Part shown: in pieces, positions 36,264 to 46,500 of the stretch
Layout: every line of letters begins with the position of its first letter
Numbering within the stretch: position 1 is the stretch's first letter
DNA from: an uncultured Christensenella sp.
GTDB lineage: Bacteria; Bacillota; Clostridia; Christensenellales; Pumilibacteraceae
Length of the DNA stretch: 64,000 nucleotides
Direction of reading: 5' to 3'
Assembly: GCA_949948895.1 (NCBI GenBank)
Contig: CATLHE010000003.1
Location: forward strand, 1-64,000
Notes under the pieces: model-generated
What the model was told of the DNA's origin: nothing
Database searches by the model: none
The model's input: only the letters and a program-made list of their open reading frames with translations
Position numbers and translations under genes: made by a program

Positions 36264-36755
36264 ATGCGCAAAGTAGCTATCGTCATGGGTTCCAAGTCCG
36301 ATGCGGACAAGGTAAAGCCGGCAGTAGAGATATTAAAACGTTTCGGCGTCGAGTATTCGGTACGCGTACTGTCCGCGCACCGCACGCCCGACGAGGCGGC
36401 GGAGTTCGCGCGTTCGGCAAGAGCCAACAGCTTCGGCGCTATAATCGCGGTCGCGGGCAAAGCGGCGCACCTCGGCGGAGTGCTCGCCGCGGCGACTACG
36501 CTCCCCATAGTCGCGCTTCCCGTACAGACCTCGTTCCTTGACGGCTTGGACAGCGTGCTTTCCATACTGCCCATGCCGAGCGGAGTGCCCGTGGCGGTCG
36601 TGGGCGTAAACGCAGGCGCGAACGCCGCGCTGTTTTGTGTAAGAACGCTCGCCGCCGACGACGACGGACTGACGAAAAAATATCTCGACTATGTAAAGGA
36701 AATGCACGACAACACGCTTGCGGACGACGCCGAGATAGCCAAGTCGTTTAAGTAA
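36264..36755 (+). CDS. purE: N5-carboxyaminoimidazole ribonucleotide mutase
   Basis: Purine synthesis enzyme that converts N5-CAIR to CAIR. 163 residues, class I: VAIVMGSKSDADK at the N-terminus, VLSAHRTPDEAAEFA, IAVAGKAAHLGGVLAA and LPVQTS. AAGGAGCGG lies before the ATG. First gene of a purine cluster; a PurK partner is not in the window. Confidence 0.95.
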   Translation: MRKVAIVMGSKSDADKVKPAVEILKRFGVEYSVRVLSAHRTPDEAAEFARSARANSFGAIIAVAGKAAHLGGVLAAATTLPIVALPVQTSFLDGLDSVLSILPMPSGVPVAVVGVNAGANAALFCVRTLAADDDGLTKKYLDYVKEMHDNTLADDAEIAKSFK

Positions 36756-37100
36756 TAGGCTATTCGGTTTACATAACCGCGGAGTCAAAGACTTTACAAG
36801 CGATTCGCGCTTCCTCGGGTGTAACGCCAAATCAATCAACTAAGTAAATACCCGACAAAAATCCAAGCTGTGCTTGGTCGGGTGACACAATAAACACATC
36901 ATCAAATTCGCAGTAGCTACTGAAATAGTGGCGTCCAAGAATTTACTAACGCCCCGACTTCCTCGGGTGTAACAACAAACAAATTATCAAATTCGCAGTA
37001 GCTACGGAAATCGTGGCGTCAAAGAATTTGCCAACGCCCCGACTTCCTCGGGTGTAACAACAAACTAACCAATAAAGCCAACACATGATTGGTAAAAAAG
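36756..37100. repeat. duplicated leader repeat before purC
   Basis: No gene is seen between 36756 and 37108. A boundary-repeat copy with hairpin CCAAGCTGTGCTTGG lies at 36864-36878. Two copies of an 85-bp unit then start at 36901 and 36986 (ATCAAATTCGCAGTAGCTAC, a GTGGCGTC block, CTTCCTCGGGTGTAACAAC). The second runs into AACACATGATTGG and the AAAGGAG of purC. Confidence 0.88.
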
Positions 37101-37108
37101 GAGATATT

Positions 37109-37819
37109 ATGGTCGAGCAAAAGGAACAGCTTTACGAAGGAAAAGCGAAAAAGGTATACGCGACGAGCGATCCCGATCTTCTCATTGTCGATTACAAGGA
37201 CGACGCGACGGCGTTCAACGGCTTAAAGAAAGGACAGATCGTAGGCAAGGGCGTCATCAACAACAGAATGACCAACTACCTGATGCAAAAGCTCGAGGCG
37301 GAAGGCATAGAAACGCACTATGTGGAAGAGCTTTCCGACCGCCGCACGCTCGTCAAGAACGTAAAGATCGTACCGCTCGAAGTTATCATGCGCAACGTGG
37401 TCGCGGGCTCGCTCAGCAAGCGCACGGGTCTTGCCGAAGGCGAAAAGCCGTCCATGCCCGTACTCGAACTGTACTATAAATCGGACGAGCTCGGCGATCC
37501 CATGATCAACGAGGACCACGCATTGGCGTTCGGCTGGGCGACGCGCGACGAGCTCGACGTCATTTCCGCGACCGCGCGCAAAGTCAACGCGATACTCACC
37601 GAGTTTTTCGCGGGCGTGGGCGTAGACCTTATCGACTTCAAGATCGAGTTCGGCAGATACAAAGGCAGAGTGATTCTCGCCGACGAGATAAGCCCCGATA
37701 CCTGTCGGTTCTGGGACAGCAAGACCAAAGAAAAACTCGACAAGGACCGCTTCCGCCGCGACATGGGCGGAGTAGAGGGCGCATACCAAGAAATGATGCG
37801 CCGTATAGGATTAAAATAA
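37109..37819 (+). CDS. purC: phosphoribosylaminoimidazole-succinocarboxamide synthase
   Basis: Joins CAIR and aspartate with ATP to make SAICAR. 236 residues: [17 protein letters not shown] at the N-terminus, [36 protein letters not shown] near the C-terminus. ATG at 37109 was chosen because AAAGGAG precedes it; an ATG at 37085 belongs to the repeat. Confidence 0.96.
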   Translation: MVEQKEQLYEGKAKKVYATSDPDLLIVDYKDDATAFNGLKKGQIVGKGVINNRMTNYLMQKLEAEGIETHYVEELSDRRTLVKNVKIVPLEVIMRNVVAGSLSKRTGLAEGEKPSMPVLELYYKSDELGDPMINEDHALAFGWATRDELDVISATARKVNAILTEFFAGVGVDLIDFKIEFGRYKGRVILADEISPDTCRFWDSKTKEKLDKDRFRRDMGGVEGAYQEMMRRIGLK

Positions 37820-37826
37820 CACAATA

Positions 37827-37866
37827 AAGCGCCGTATGCAGAAAAAAAGCAGTACGCGCGCTTTTC
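37827..37866 (+). terminator. possible terminator or attenuator between purC and purM
   Basis: AAAGCGC and GCGCTTT arms, extended by CGTA/TACG and TGC/GCA, enclose an A-rich loop; a short T run follows. The stem is interrupted, so it may be a weak terminator that lets part of the transcription continue into purM. Confidence 0.4.
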
Positions 37867-37928
37867 CTTTTGCCGTAAGGCTCGGCGGAATAACCGAACA
37901 AAACAAACTCATATAAACGAGGTCAATA

Positions 37929-38957
37929 ATGAGCAAGGACAAAGACAGCAAGATAACTTATGCCGACGCGGGCGTAGACGTTACCCGCGGGTACGCGGCG
38001 GTGGAAAAAATCAAAGCGCACGCCGCTTCCACGTTCAACTCCAACGTATTGCAGGGGTTGGGCAGTTTCGGCGGGTTTTACAACATAGCCGACGAGCGCG
38101 GCGACGTTCTCGTCGCGGGCACGGACGGCGTGGGCACCAAACTCAAATACGCGTTCTTATCGGGACGCAACGACACGGTCGGTATAGACAGCGTGGCTAT
38201 GTGCGTTAACGACATTATTTGTCAGGGCGCGAAACCGCTGTTGTTCCTCGATTATATCGCAACGGGCAGGATCAAGCCCGACACGATAGCCGACGTGGTT
38301 AAGGGTGTAGCCGAGGGCTGCCGTCAAGCGAACTGCGCGCTCGTCGGCGGCGAAACGGCGGAAATGCCGTCGATGTACGCGCCGGGCGAGTACGACCTCG
38401 CGGGCTTCTCGGTCGGTATCGTGCGCCGCGAAAAAATAATCAACGGTTCGAGAATAACCCCGGGCAACGTTCTCGTCGGGCTTGCTTCGAGCGGTCTGCA
38501 CAGCAACGGGTACTCGCTCGTCAGACGGCTTCTCGGCGAGGATGTGGAATCGCTCGATAAGGACGTATCGCTCGGGAAGTCTCTTCTCGACGTGATACTC
38601 ACGCCGACGCGTATCTATGTAAAGAGCGTGCTCGACCTTGCGGATAAGTTCGATATTCTCGGGCTTGCCAATATAACGGGCGGCGGGTTCATAGAAAACA
38701 TTCCTCGGATATTCCCCGACGGCATAGGCTGTAAGGTCGATATAAATTCGTTCCCGCGCCCCGCTATATTCGAGCTTCTTAAAGAAAAATCGGGCTTGGG
38801 CAAGACCGAGCTTTATAACACGTTCAATATGGGCATCGGCATGGTCGCGTGTGTGAAAGCGCAGGACGCGGATAAGTTTGTCGCGGCGGCTAATGCGCTC
38901 GGTGAGAACGCGTACATAATAGGCGAGACGACGGACGGCAGCGGGGTGGAACTGTGA
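37929..38957 (+). CDS. purM: phosphoribosylformylglycinamidine cyclo-ligase (AIR synthetase)
   Basis: Closes the imidazole ring: FGAM plus ATP to AIR. 342 residues: YADAGVDVTRGYAAVEKIK at the N-terminus, LVAGTDGVGTKLKYAF, GGETAEMPSMYAPGEYDLAG, GLASSGLHSNGYSLVR and NITGGGFIENIPR. The stop overlaps the GTG of purN (GTGA). Confidence 0.97.
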   Translation: MSKDKDSKITYADAGVDVTRGYAAVEKIKAHAASTFNSNVLQGLGSFGGFYNIADERGDVLVAGTDGVGTKLKYAFLSGRNDTVGIDSVAMCVNDIICQGAKPLLFLDYIATGRIKPDTIADVVKGVAEGCRQANCALVGGETAEMPSMYAPGEYDLAGFSVGIVRREKIINGSRITPGNVLVGLASSGLHSNGYSLVRRLLGEDVESLDKDVSLGKSLLDVILTPTRIYVKSVLDLADKFDILGLANITGGGFIENIPRIFPDGIGCKVDINSFPRPAIFELLKEKSGLGKTELYNTFNMGIGMVACVKAQDADKFVAAANALGENAYIIGETTDGSGVEL

Positions 38958-39538
38958 GAAATATTGCCGTCATGTTCTCGGGCAACGGCACCGATTTCCA
39001 AGCCCTGATAGACGGCGCTAATATGAGCAAGTTCGACGGGCGCATAGTCGTTGCGGTATCAAGCTCGCCGACGGCGTACGGTATAGAACGCGCCAAGAGC
39101 GCTGGCATAGATTGCTACGTATGCAAAAAATCGGATTATGCGGACGAACCGTCGCGAGACCGCGCGGTGCTCGAAATATTCGAGCGGTACGGCGTAGATC
39201 TCGTCGTGCTTGCGGGGTATCTCGGAATACTGACCGAGCCGCTGCTGTCGCGCTATCCCCGCGCGATAATCAATATTCATCCGGCGTTACTACCCAAGTA
39301 CGGCGGTAAAGGCATGTTCGGACTGAACGTTCACCGCGCCGTGATTGCCGCCAAAGAAAAAACGAGCGGCGCGACCGTGCACTATGTGGACGGCGGCACG
39401 GACACGGGCGAGATAATTATGCAGCGCGCGCTCGACGTGCGCGACGACGATACGCCCGAAAGCCTGCAAAAACGCATACTCGAAACGATAGAGCATCCGC
39501 TGTTGGTTGAAGCCGTTGCCGCTCTCTGCCAAGCATAG
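38954..39538 (+). CDS. purN: phosphoribosylglycinamide formyltransferase
   Basis: Formyl-THF-dependent GAR transformylase, 194 residues. IAVMFSGNGTDFQALID at the N-terminus, LAGYLGILTEPLL, IINIHPALLPKYGGKGMFG with catalytic Asn/His, and HYVDGGTDTGEII with catalytic Asp. GTG start, coupled to purM. The last residues and TAG stop (39536-39538) lie inside a repeat hairpin CCAAGCATAGCTTGG (39529-39543), so the C-terminus CQA is repeat-encoded. Confidence 0.96.
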   Translation: MRNIAVMFSGNGTDFQALIDGANMSKFDGRIVVAVSSSPTAYGIERAKSAGIDCYVCKKSDYADEPSRDRAVLEIFERYGVDLVVLAGYLGILTEPLLSRYPRAIINIHPALLPKYGGKGMFGLNVHRAVIAAKEKTSGATVHYVDGGTDTGEIIMQRALDVRDDDTPESLQKRILETIEHPLLVEAVAALCQA

Positions 39539-40050
39539 CTTGGATGAATGTCGTGTATGGACGCGGGTTGTTTATTTTACGTAACACCCGAATAAAAGCG
39601 GAACATATCGACATGTAACCGTAGGGAGCGACGACCTCGGCGCTCCGCCAAGCACAGCTTGGATGAATGTCGTGTATAGACATTGAAGTATGAATGAGGG
39701 TACGCCCGACTAAGAGCGGGAATGTGGACATGCATGTGTAGGGAGCGCAGCCCACTGCGCTCCGCCAACCAAATGTTGGACGAATGTCGTGTGTGGACGA
39801 CGACGCATGAACGAGGGTACGCCCGAATAAGGGCAGGGCATATCTTTCCTTGTCATCCTGAGGCGAAGCCGAAGGATCTAGGCGAACCGCCGCAGAACGG
39901 TAACATTAAACCAACCAACCAACCAAGTAAATCCCAAACCAACCAATTCAATTCACCGAAGCTATGGAAATAGTAGCGTCAAAGAAGTTAATAACGTCAC
40001 GAACTTCCTCGGGCGTAGTACAAAACAAACCAACCAAGTAAACACACGAG
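39529..40050. repeat. intergenic repeat cluster between purN and purH
   Basis: No gene is seen between 39539 and 40062. Boundary-repeat units with hairpins at 39529, 39648 and 39763 are each followed by GAATGTCGTGT and separated by GTAGGGAGCG hairpin units. Then comes a CATCCTGAGGCGAAGCCGA element (about 39864), and a leader unit (GAAGCTATGGAAATAGTAG ... CTTCCTCGGGCG ... AAACACACGAGAGG) that runs into the purH start. Confidence 0.85.
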
Positions 40051-40062
40051 AGGTAAAAGGAA

Positions 40063-41679
40063 ATGAAGAAACGCGCACTTATAAGCGTAAGCGACAAAAC
40101 GGGCATAGTCGAGTTTGCGAAAGGGCTCGAACAACTCGGCTATGAAATAGTCTCCACGGGCGGCACGCTCAAAACGCTCCTGGACAACGGCGTAAGCGCG
40201 ATATCGATAACGGACGTTACGGGCTTTCGCGAATGCCTCGACGGCAGAGTGAAAACGCTCCATCCCGCAGTGCATGCGGGACTGCTCGCAAGGCGCGACC
40301 TGCCCGAGCACATGACACAGCTCGACGAAATGGGCTACAACACGATCGACCTTGTCGCGGTCAACCTGTACCCGTTTAAAGCGACTATCCAAAAACCCAA
40401 CGTGTCGCTCGAGGACGCGATAGAGAATATCGACATAGGCGGTCCGACAATGCTGAGAAGCGCCGCCAAGAACTATAAAGGCGTGCTTGTCGTGTGCGAG
40501 CCGCAAGACTACGAAGAAGTGCTCGAACGCATCAAGACAAACACCGCCGACGACACGTTCAGACTGAGACTGTCGTACAAAGTCTATCGCCACACCGCGG
40601 CGTACGACTCGCTTATCTCGGGCTATATGCAAAAGCTCTTGGGCGAAGAATTCCCCGAGCACATAACGTTCTCGTACGACAAAGCCCAAGACCTGCGCTA
40701 CGGCGAGAACCCCCAGCAGTCCGCGGTGTTCTATCGCGAGCCCCTGCCCAAAAAAGGCGCGCTCACGGAAGCTGTGCAGCTCTGGGGCAAAGAACTGTCG
40801 TATAACAACATCAACGACGCCAACGGCGCGCTCGAACTTCTTAAAGAATACAACGGCACGCACGCGGTCGTCGCGTGCAAGCACGCCAACCCCTGCGGCG
40901 TGGGCACGGGCAAGACCGTGCATGAAGCGTACATGCGCGCGTACGAGTCCGATCCCGTATCGGTGTTCGGCGGCATACTCGCCATAAACGGCACGGTAGA
41001 CAAAGCGACCGCCGAGGAAATCAATAAGATCTTCATCGAGATAGTAATGGCGTCCGACTACACCGAGGACGCGCTCGAAGTGCTCGAATCCAAAAAGAAC
41101 ATACGGCTTTTGAAGATAGACGACATCGCCGCGCCGCGCGCCGCCGATTCGTACGATATGAAAAAAGTCTACGGCGGGCTCTTGGTCCAGCGCTACGACG
41201 GCACGCTCATCGAAAACGAAGATAAAAAACTATTCGAGAAAAAAGCCGAGGTCAAAACGGAAACGCTCGCCAACGGCAAGACCAAAACGACTTACGGCAT
41301 GGGCGTAGTCACCAAACGCAAACCGACCAAGGACGAGATCGACGCGCTACTGTTCAACTGGAAAGTCGTCAAGCACACCAAGTCCAACGCGATAGTAATA
41401 GGCAAGCCGGGCAGAACGACGGGTATCGGCATGGGACAGACCAACCGTATCTGGGCGACAGAGCAGGCGATAGCCCACGCGGGCGATGAGGCTAAAGGCT
41501 CCGTGCTCGCGTCCGACGCGTTCTTCCCGTTCGACGACTGCGTAAAAGCCGCGGCGGCGGCGGGCATAACCGCCATCATCCAGCCCGGCGGCTCTATCCG
41601 CGACGACGACTCGATCAAAGCCTGCGACGAGCACGGCATTGCTATGGTGTTTGTTGGACAGCGTCACTTTAAACATTAA
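40063..41679 (+). CDS. purH: bifunctional AICAR formyltransferase/IMP cyclohydrolase
   Basis: Last two steps to IMP. 538 residues. The N-terminal cyclohydrolase (MGS-like) domain begins [18 protein letters not shown] and has [17 protein letters not shown]. The C-terminal transformylase has [22 protein letters not shown] with the catalytic His, [25 protein letters not shown] and [12 protein letters not shown] charged insert [19 protein letters not shown] near 405 makes it slightly longer than the usual 510-520. The start follows AGGTAAAAGGAA, the end of a leader repeat. A long hairpin begins 1 nt after the stop. Confidence 0.97.
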   Translation: MKKRALISVSDKTGIVEFAKGLEQLGYEIVSTGGTLKTLLDNGVSAISITDVTGFRECLDGRVKTLHPAVHAGLLARRDLPEHMTQLDEMGYNTIDLVAVNLYPFKATIQKPNVSLEDAIENIDIGGPTMLRSAAKNYKGVLVVCEPQDYEEVLERIKTNTADDTFRLRLSYKVYRHTAAYDSLISGYMQKLLGEEFPEHITFSYDKAQDLRYGENPQQSAVFYREPLPKKGALTEAVQLWGKELSYNNINDANGALELLKEYNGTHAVVACKHANPCGVGTGKTVHEAYMRAYESDPVSVFGGILAINGTVDKATAEEINKIFIEIVMASDYTEDALEVLESKKNIRLLKIDDIAAPRAADSYDMKKVYGGLLVQRYDGTLIENEDKKLFEKKAEVKTETLANGKTKTTYGMGVVTKRKPTKDEIDALLFNWKVVKHTKSNAIVIGKPGRTTGIGMGQTNRIWATEQAIAHAGDEAKGSVLASDAFFPFDDCVKAAAAAGITAIIQPGGSIRDDDSIKACDEHGIAMVFVGQRHFKH

Positions 41680-41830
41680 TTCGGAAGGCGTATGCATCGA
41701 CCGATACTGCGTCAAACATCGCGGCTTCTCGAGTCACGTACCGGAAGTACGCTCCCCGTCGCAGCCGCTCGCTTTCCTTGTCTCGGTCGCGCCTACGCCT
41801 TCCGAAAAATAGTATCGACCGATACGGCTT
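41680..41830. repeat. long-hairpin repeat after purH
   Basis: Perfect 13-bp arms TTCGGAAGGCGTA (41680-41692) and TACGCCTTCCGAA (41794-41806) enclose a core with hairpin GTACCGGAAGTAC and CTCCCCGTCG. It is the same family as after pgk and ntpB, but both stems carry compensated changes. ATCGACCGATAC occurs on both sides (about 41696 and 41815). Confidence 0.85.
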
Positions 41831-41887
41831 CAAGACGTGTTGCATAAATAGCAGTCAAAACAATATATAACAACTAACGGTAATAGT

Positions 41888-43207
41888 ATGAAAACGACAA
41901 AACCCCAAACAGGAAAAACGCCCCCGCACAAAAGGGCTGCCAAACAGCTCACGTGCGACGACGTGCTTATCGTCGGCGGCGGCGGAAGAGAGCACGCGAT
42001 AGCGTACGCGCTCGGCAAGTCCGACAGAGTCGGCAGGATATACGCCGCGCCCGGTAATGCGGGCATGGGCGTCGAACAGGTCGATATATCGGCTACGGAC
42101 GTGGACGCGATAGTCGAGTACGTAAAAGCTCACAAAAATATCAAGATGACTATCGTCGCGCCCGACGACCCGCTGTCGCTCGGTATGGTGGACAGGCTCG
42201 CCGCTTGCGGACTGCGCGCGTTCGGACCGACGCGGGCGGCGGCGCGGCTGGAGTGGTCCAAAGCCTACGCCAAGGACTTCATGAAAAAGTACGGTATTCC
42301 CACGGCGGAGTACGAGACGTTTACCGACGCGGACGCGGCAAAGGCGTATATAAACTCAATAGACTTTAATGTGGTCGTCAAAGCCGACGGGCTCGCGCTC
42401 GGTAAGGGCGTTATCGTGTGCGAGGATAAGGCGCAGGCGCTTATCGCGGTGGACGAGATAATGCGCGACAAGAAGTTCGGGGCGGCGGGCAATGCGCTCG
42501 TTGTCGAACGGTTCTTGAAAGGTTTCGAGGTGTCGCTGTTGGCGTTTGTGGACGGCGAGCATTACTCGCTCATGCCGACATCGTGCGATCATAAACGCGC
42601 GCTCGACGGCGATAAGGGCTTGAACACCGGCGGTATGGGCGCGTACAGCCCGTGCCCCGCGTTCACTGCGGGCATGACCGAGTTCACGCGCAGGCATATC
42701 GTCGAGCCGACGGTAAAAGGCATGATAGCCGAGGGCGCGCCGTTCAAGGGCGTTTTGTACTTCGGGCTGATGGTGGACGGCGACGATATCCGCGTATTGG
42801 AATACAACGCGCGGTTCGGCGATCCCGAGACCCAGAGCGTACTGCCTTTGCTGAAAAGCGATATATACGAGATATTCGGCGCGGTCATCGACGGCACGCT
42901 CGACACGCTCGATATCGAGTGGTCGGATAAAAAATCGATCAATGTGGTGCTTGCGAGCGGCGGTTATCCCGAAGCGTACAAAAAGGGCTGTCACATAACG
43001 CAGGGTGAGCTCGACGACGGCGTGCGCGTGTTTTACGCGGGCGTCAAGTCGAACGGGCACGGGCTCGTTACGAGCGGCGGCAGAGTGCTGTGCGTGCAGA
43101 CCGAGGCGGATAGCTTTGCCGAAGCAAAAAAGCGCGTGTACGATAATATCGATAAGATCGGGTTTGACGATTGTTTCTACCGCCGCGATATCGGCTCCAA
43201 ACTCTAA
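41888..43207 (+). CDS. purD: phosphoribosylamine-glycine ligase
   Basis: GAR synthetase, second step of purine synthesis: phosphoribosylamine plus glycine plus ATP. 439 residues. DVLIVGGGGREHAIAYAL begins only at residue 25, so there is an extra basic N-terminal stretch; no good ribosome site supports the ATG at 41888, and a later GTG or TTG start cannot be excluded. The ATP-grasp domain shows GLALGKGVIVC, FLKGFEVSLLAF, TGGMGAYSPCP, FGLMVDGD and NARFGDPETQ. A boundary-repeat hairpin starts 4 nt after the stop. Confidence 0.95.
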   Translation: MKTTKPQTGKTPPHKRAAKQLTCDDVLIVGGGGREHAIAYALGKSDRVGRIYAAPGNAGMGVEQVDISATDVDAIVEYVKAHKNIKMTIVAPDDPLSLGMVDRLAACGLRAFGPTRAAARLEWSKAYAKDFMKKYGIPTAEYETFTDADAAKAYINSIDFNVVVKADGLALGKGVIVCEDKAQALIAVDEIMRDKKFGAAGNALVVERFLKGFEVSLLAFVDGEHYSLMPTSCDHKRALDGDKGLNTGGMGAYSPCPAFTAGMTEFTRRHIVEPTVKGMIAEGAPFKGVLYFGLMVDGDDIRVLEYNARFGDPETQSVLPLLKSDIYEIFGAVIDGTLDTLDIEWSDKKSINVVLASGGYPEAYKKGCHITQGELDDGVRVFYAGVKSNGHGLVTSGGRVLCVQTEADSFAEAKKRVYDNIDKIGFDDCFYRRDIGSKL

Positions 43208-43500
43208 CCAACCAAGCACAGCTTGGATGTCTGTCGTGTGTCGGCGCGTAAACATGCACATTGTTACACCCGAATAAGAGCGTAACATATTGATATATAT
43301 CCGTAGGGAGCGCAGACCCTTGCGCTCCGCAATGACGCGACAGATAAACAGTAAGTGCGTGCCGAGTCGTCACGCCCTACGAAAAGTTAATCTCCATTCA
43401 CCGAAGCTATGGAAAGAGTAGCGTCAAAGAAGTTAATAACGCTCCGAACTTCCTCGGGCGAAACAACAAATAAATCAACAAGGTAAATACACGACAGGTA
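43208..43500. repeat. intergenic repeat cluster between purD and purL
   Basis: A hairpin CCAAGCACAGCTTGG (43212-43226) and CTGTCGTGTGT, then TTACACCCGAATAA, a GTAGGGAGCGCAGACC hairpin unit, then a leader unit (GAAGCTATGGAAAGAGTAG ... CTTCCTCGGGCG ... ATACACGACAGGTAAAAG) that ends 1 nt before the purL ATG. Confidence 0.85.
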
Positions 43501-43505
43501 AAAGT

Positions 43506-46500
43506 ATGATAAGACGGATCTATACGGAAAGAACGGCGAGCAACAAAGCTCTCATGAGCGAGATCAAAGAGAATCTCGGCTTCGACGTAACGGCGCGGGC
43601 GTTTATACGCTACGACGTAGACGGACTGACGGACGAAGAGTTCGCCGCATCGGTGCCCGTGGTGTTTTCCACGCCGGCGACGGACACGGTATACAGCGAG
43701 ACCATGCCCGAAACGAAAGGCGAAGTGTTCGGCGTTGAATACCTGCCCGGTCAGTTCGACCAGCGCGCCGACTCGGCGTCGCAGTGCGTCCAGCTCCTGA
43801 CCAAGGGCGCGCGTCCGACGGTGCGTTGCGCGACGGTGTACGCGGTGGAAGCGAGCGAGAAAGAACTCGCCGCTATCAAGAACTACCTCGTCAACCCCGT
43901 CGAGAGCAGGCTGTGCGCGCTCGATAAACCGGAGACCCTTGAGCAAAAAATAGCCCCGCCCGAGCCCGCCAAGCTCGTGGACGGGTTCAATCAAAAACCG
44001 TTCGTAGCGCTCTCGGCGTTCTACAAAGAACAGGGATTTGCAATGAGCCTCGACGACCTTGCGTTTGTCCAATCGTACTTTCGCAACGAGCGTCGCGACC
44101 CGACGTATACCGAGCTCAAAGTCATAGACACGTATTGGTCGGACCATTGCAGGCACACTACGTTCTTGACCGCGCTCAAAACCAAGATCAAATCGGACAA
44201 CCCGCACATACAGGCGGCGTACGCCGACTATACCGACATGTTCAACCTCCTGTACGACGGCAGAGCGGATAAGTACCCGTCGCTCATGGACGTAGCCACG
44301 ATAGGCGCGAAAGCGTTAAAGCGTCAAGGCTACGTGACGGCGCAGGACGTTTCGCCCGAGATAAACGCATGCACGATCAAGTACGACATAGTCATGCGCG
44401 ACGGCACGGTCGAGCCCTGGTATATACTGTACAAGAACGAAACTCACAACCACCCGACGGAGATAGAGCCGTTCGGCGGCGCGGCGACGTGTCTGGGCGG
44501 CGCGATCCGCGACCCGCTGTCGGGACGCGCGTATGTGTATCAGGCAATGCGCGTCACGGGCGCGGCGGACATAAACGCGCCGTTTGAAAAAACACTCGAC
44601 GGCAAGCTCCCGCAACGCGTCATAAGCAGAAGAGCGGCAAAAGGTTACAGCTCGTACGGCAACCAAATCGGGCTTGCCACGGGAGAAGTAAGAGAATACT
44701 ATCACCCCGGGTACGCGGCAAAGCGCCTCGAAACGGGCTTTGTCGTCGGCGCGGTAAAAGCGGATGACGTGATAAGAGAAGTCCCGCAAGCGGGCGATAT
44801 AGTGGTGCTCTTGGGCGGCGAAACGGGCAGGGACGGCTGCGGCGGCGCGACGGGCTCGAGCAAGCCCCACGACGCGCACTCGATAGAAACGTGCGGCGCG
44901 GAAGTCCAAAAAGGCAACGCGCCGATAGAGCGTAAGCTCCAACGCCTTATGCGTAACGGCGAGTTCACGCGGCTCATAAAACGCTGTAACGACTTCGGCG
45001 CGGGCGGCGTGTCCGTAGCCGTAGGCGAGCTCGCGCCGGGGCTCGATATAGACCTTTCGGCAGTCCCCAAAAAGTATGCGGGACTGTCGTCGACGGAGCT
45101 TGCCATATCCGAGAGCCAAGAACGCATGGCGGTAGTCATCGCGCCCGAAAACCTCGAAGCTTTCAAAAAGATAGCGCATTCGGAAAATACAGAAGCTACC
45201 GTCATTGCCAAAGTGACCGACACCGACAGAATGCGAATGTTCGACAACGGCAGAATGATAGTCGATCTCGAGCGTCGGTTCTTGGACAGCAACGGCGTAA
45301 GACAGGAAGCCACGGCGGTCATAAAAGACCCCGTTGTCAAGCACTTCGGCTCGTTGCCCGGCAAACGCCAATCGCTGTACAATAAAGGCGATTACCGCGC
45401 GCTCATGACCGATATACTCGCAGATTACAACGTATGCTCGCAAAAAGGTCTCGGCGAAACGTTCGACAGTACGGTCGGCGCGGCAAGCGTGTTCATGCCG
45501 TTCGGCGGCAAAGCCCAGCTCACGCCGTCGGGCGTAATGGCGGCAAAGCTCCCCGCAAACACCGATTATTGCACGGTGTGCTCGCACGGGTTTGATCCCG
45601 AACTGTGCGAACAATCGCCGTTCGTGGGCGGTATGTATTCGGTCATCGTCGCGATAGAAAAACTCGCGGCGGCGGGCGTGCGTGCCGAGAACATGTACCT
45701 TACCATGCAGGAATTTTTTGCGCGCTGTACCGACTCCGAAAAATGGGGCGCGCCGATGTCGGCGCTGCTCGGCGCACTTCAAGCTCAGATAAAACTCAAG
45801 CGCGCCGCGATAGGCGGCAAGGACTCTATGTCGGGCACGTTTGAAAAGCTTACCGTGCCGCCCACGATTATATGCTTCGCGTGCGGCGTGGCGGACAGCG
45901 CGACTGTGTGCGACAACGTGTTCAAGCGCGGCGGCGAGCGCGTGTACAGATACAAACTCAAACGCGACGAGTACGGCGTTCCGGACTTTGATAATCTCAA
46001 CGACTTTTTGATGCTGCTCGCGGGCGAGATCGGAAGAGGCAATGTGACGAGCGCGGCGGTGGTAGAGCACGGCGGCGCGGCGGCTACGGCTATAAAGTCG
46101 TGCTTGGGCAATCGGCTCGGGTTCGCGTTTGCGACAGCCGACCGCGATCTTTTCGAAGAAAGCACGGGCGATATAATAATCTCTGCGCGCACGGGCGAGG
46201 ACTTTTACGGCTACGACCTTGAGCTCCTCGGCGTAACGCTCGACGAGTATAAATACGTGTTCGGCGCGAACATACAGCGTGCCGCCGACGACAGCGATAT
46301 CGTGTTCGACGGTAAAGAAGTGGACGGCGCGGCGCTTGAAGCGGCGTTCACGGGCACGTTTGAAAACGTATATCCCACAACGGCAGGCGCCGACGGCACG
46401 GCGGAAAACGTGAGCTACGACGGCAAAGGCAAGAGCCGCGGCAAGCGCTGTGCAAAGCCCAAAAAGATAAAAGCGTTCATCCCCGTGTTCCCCGGCACCA

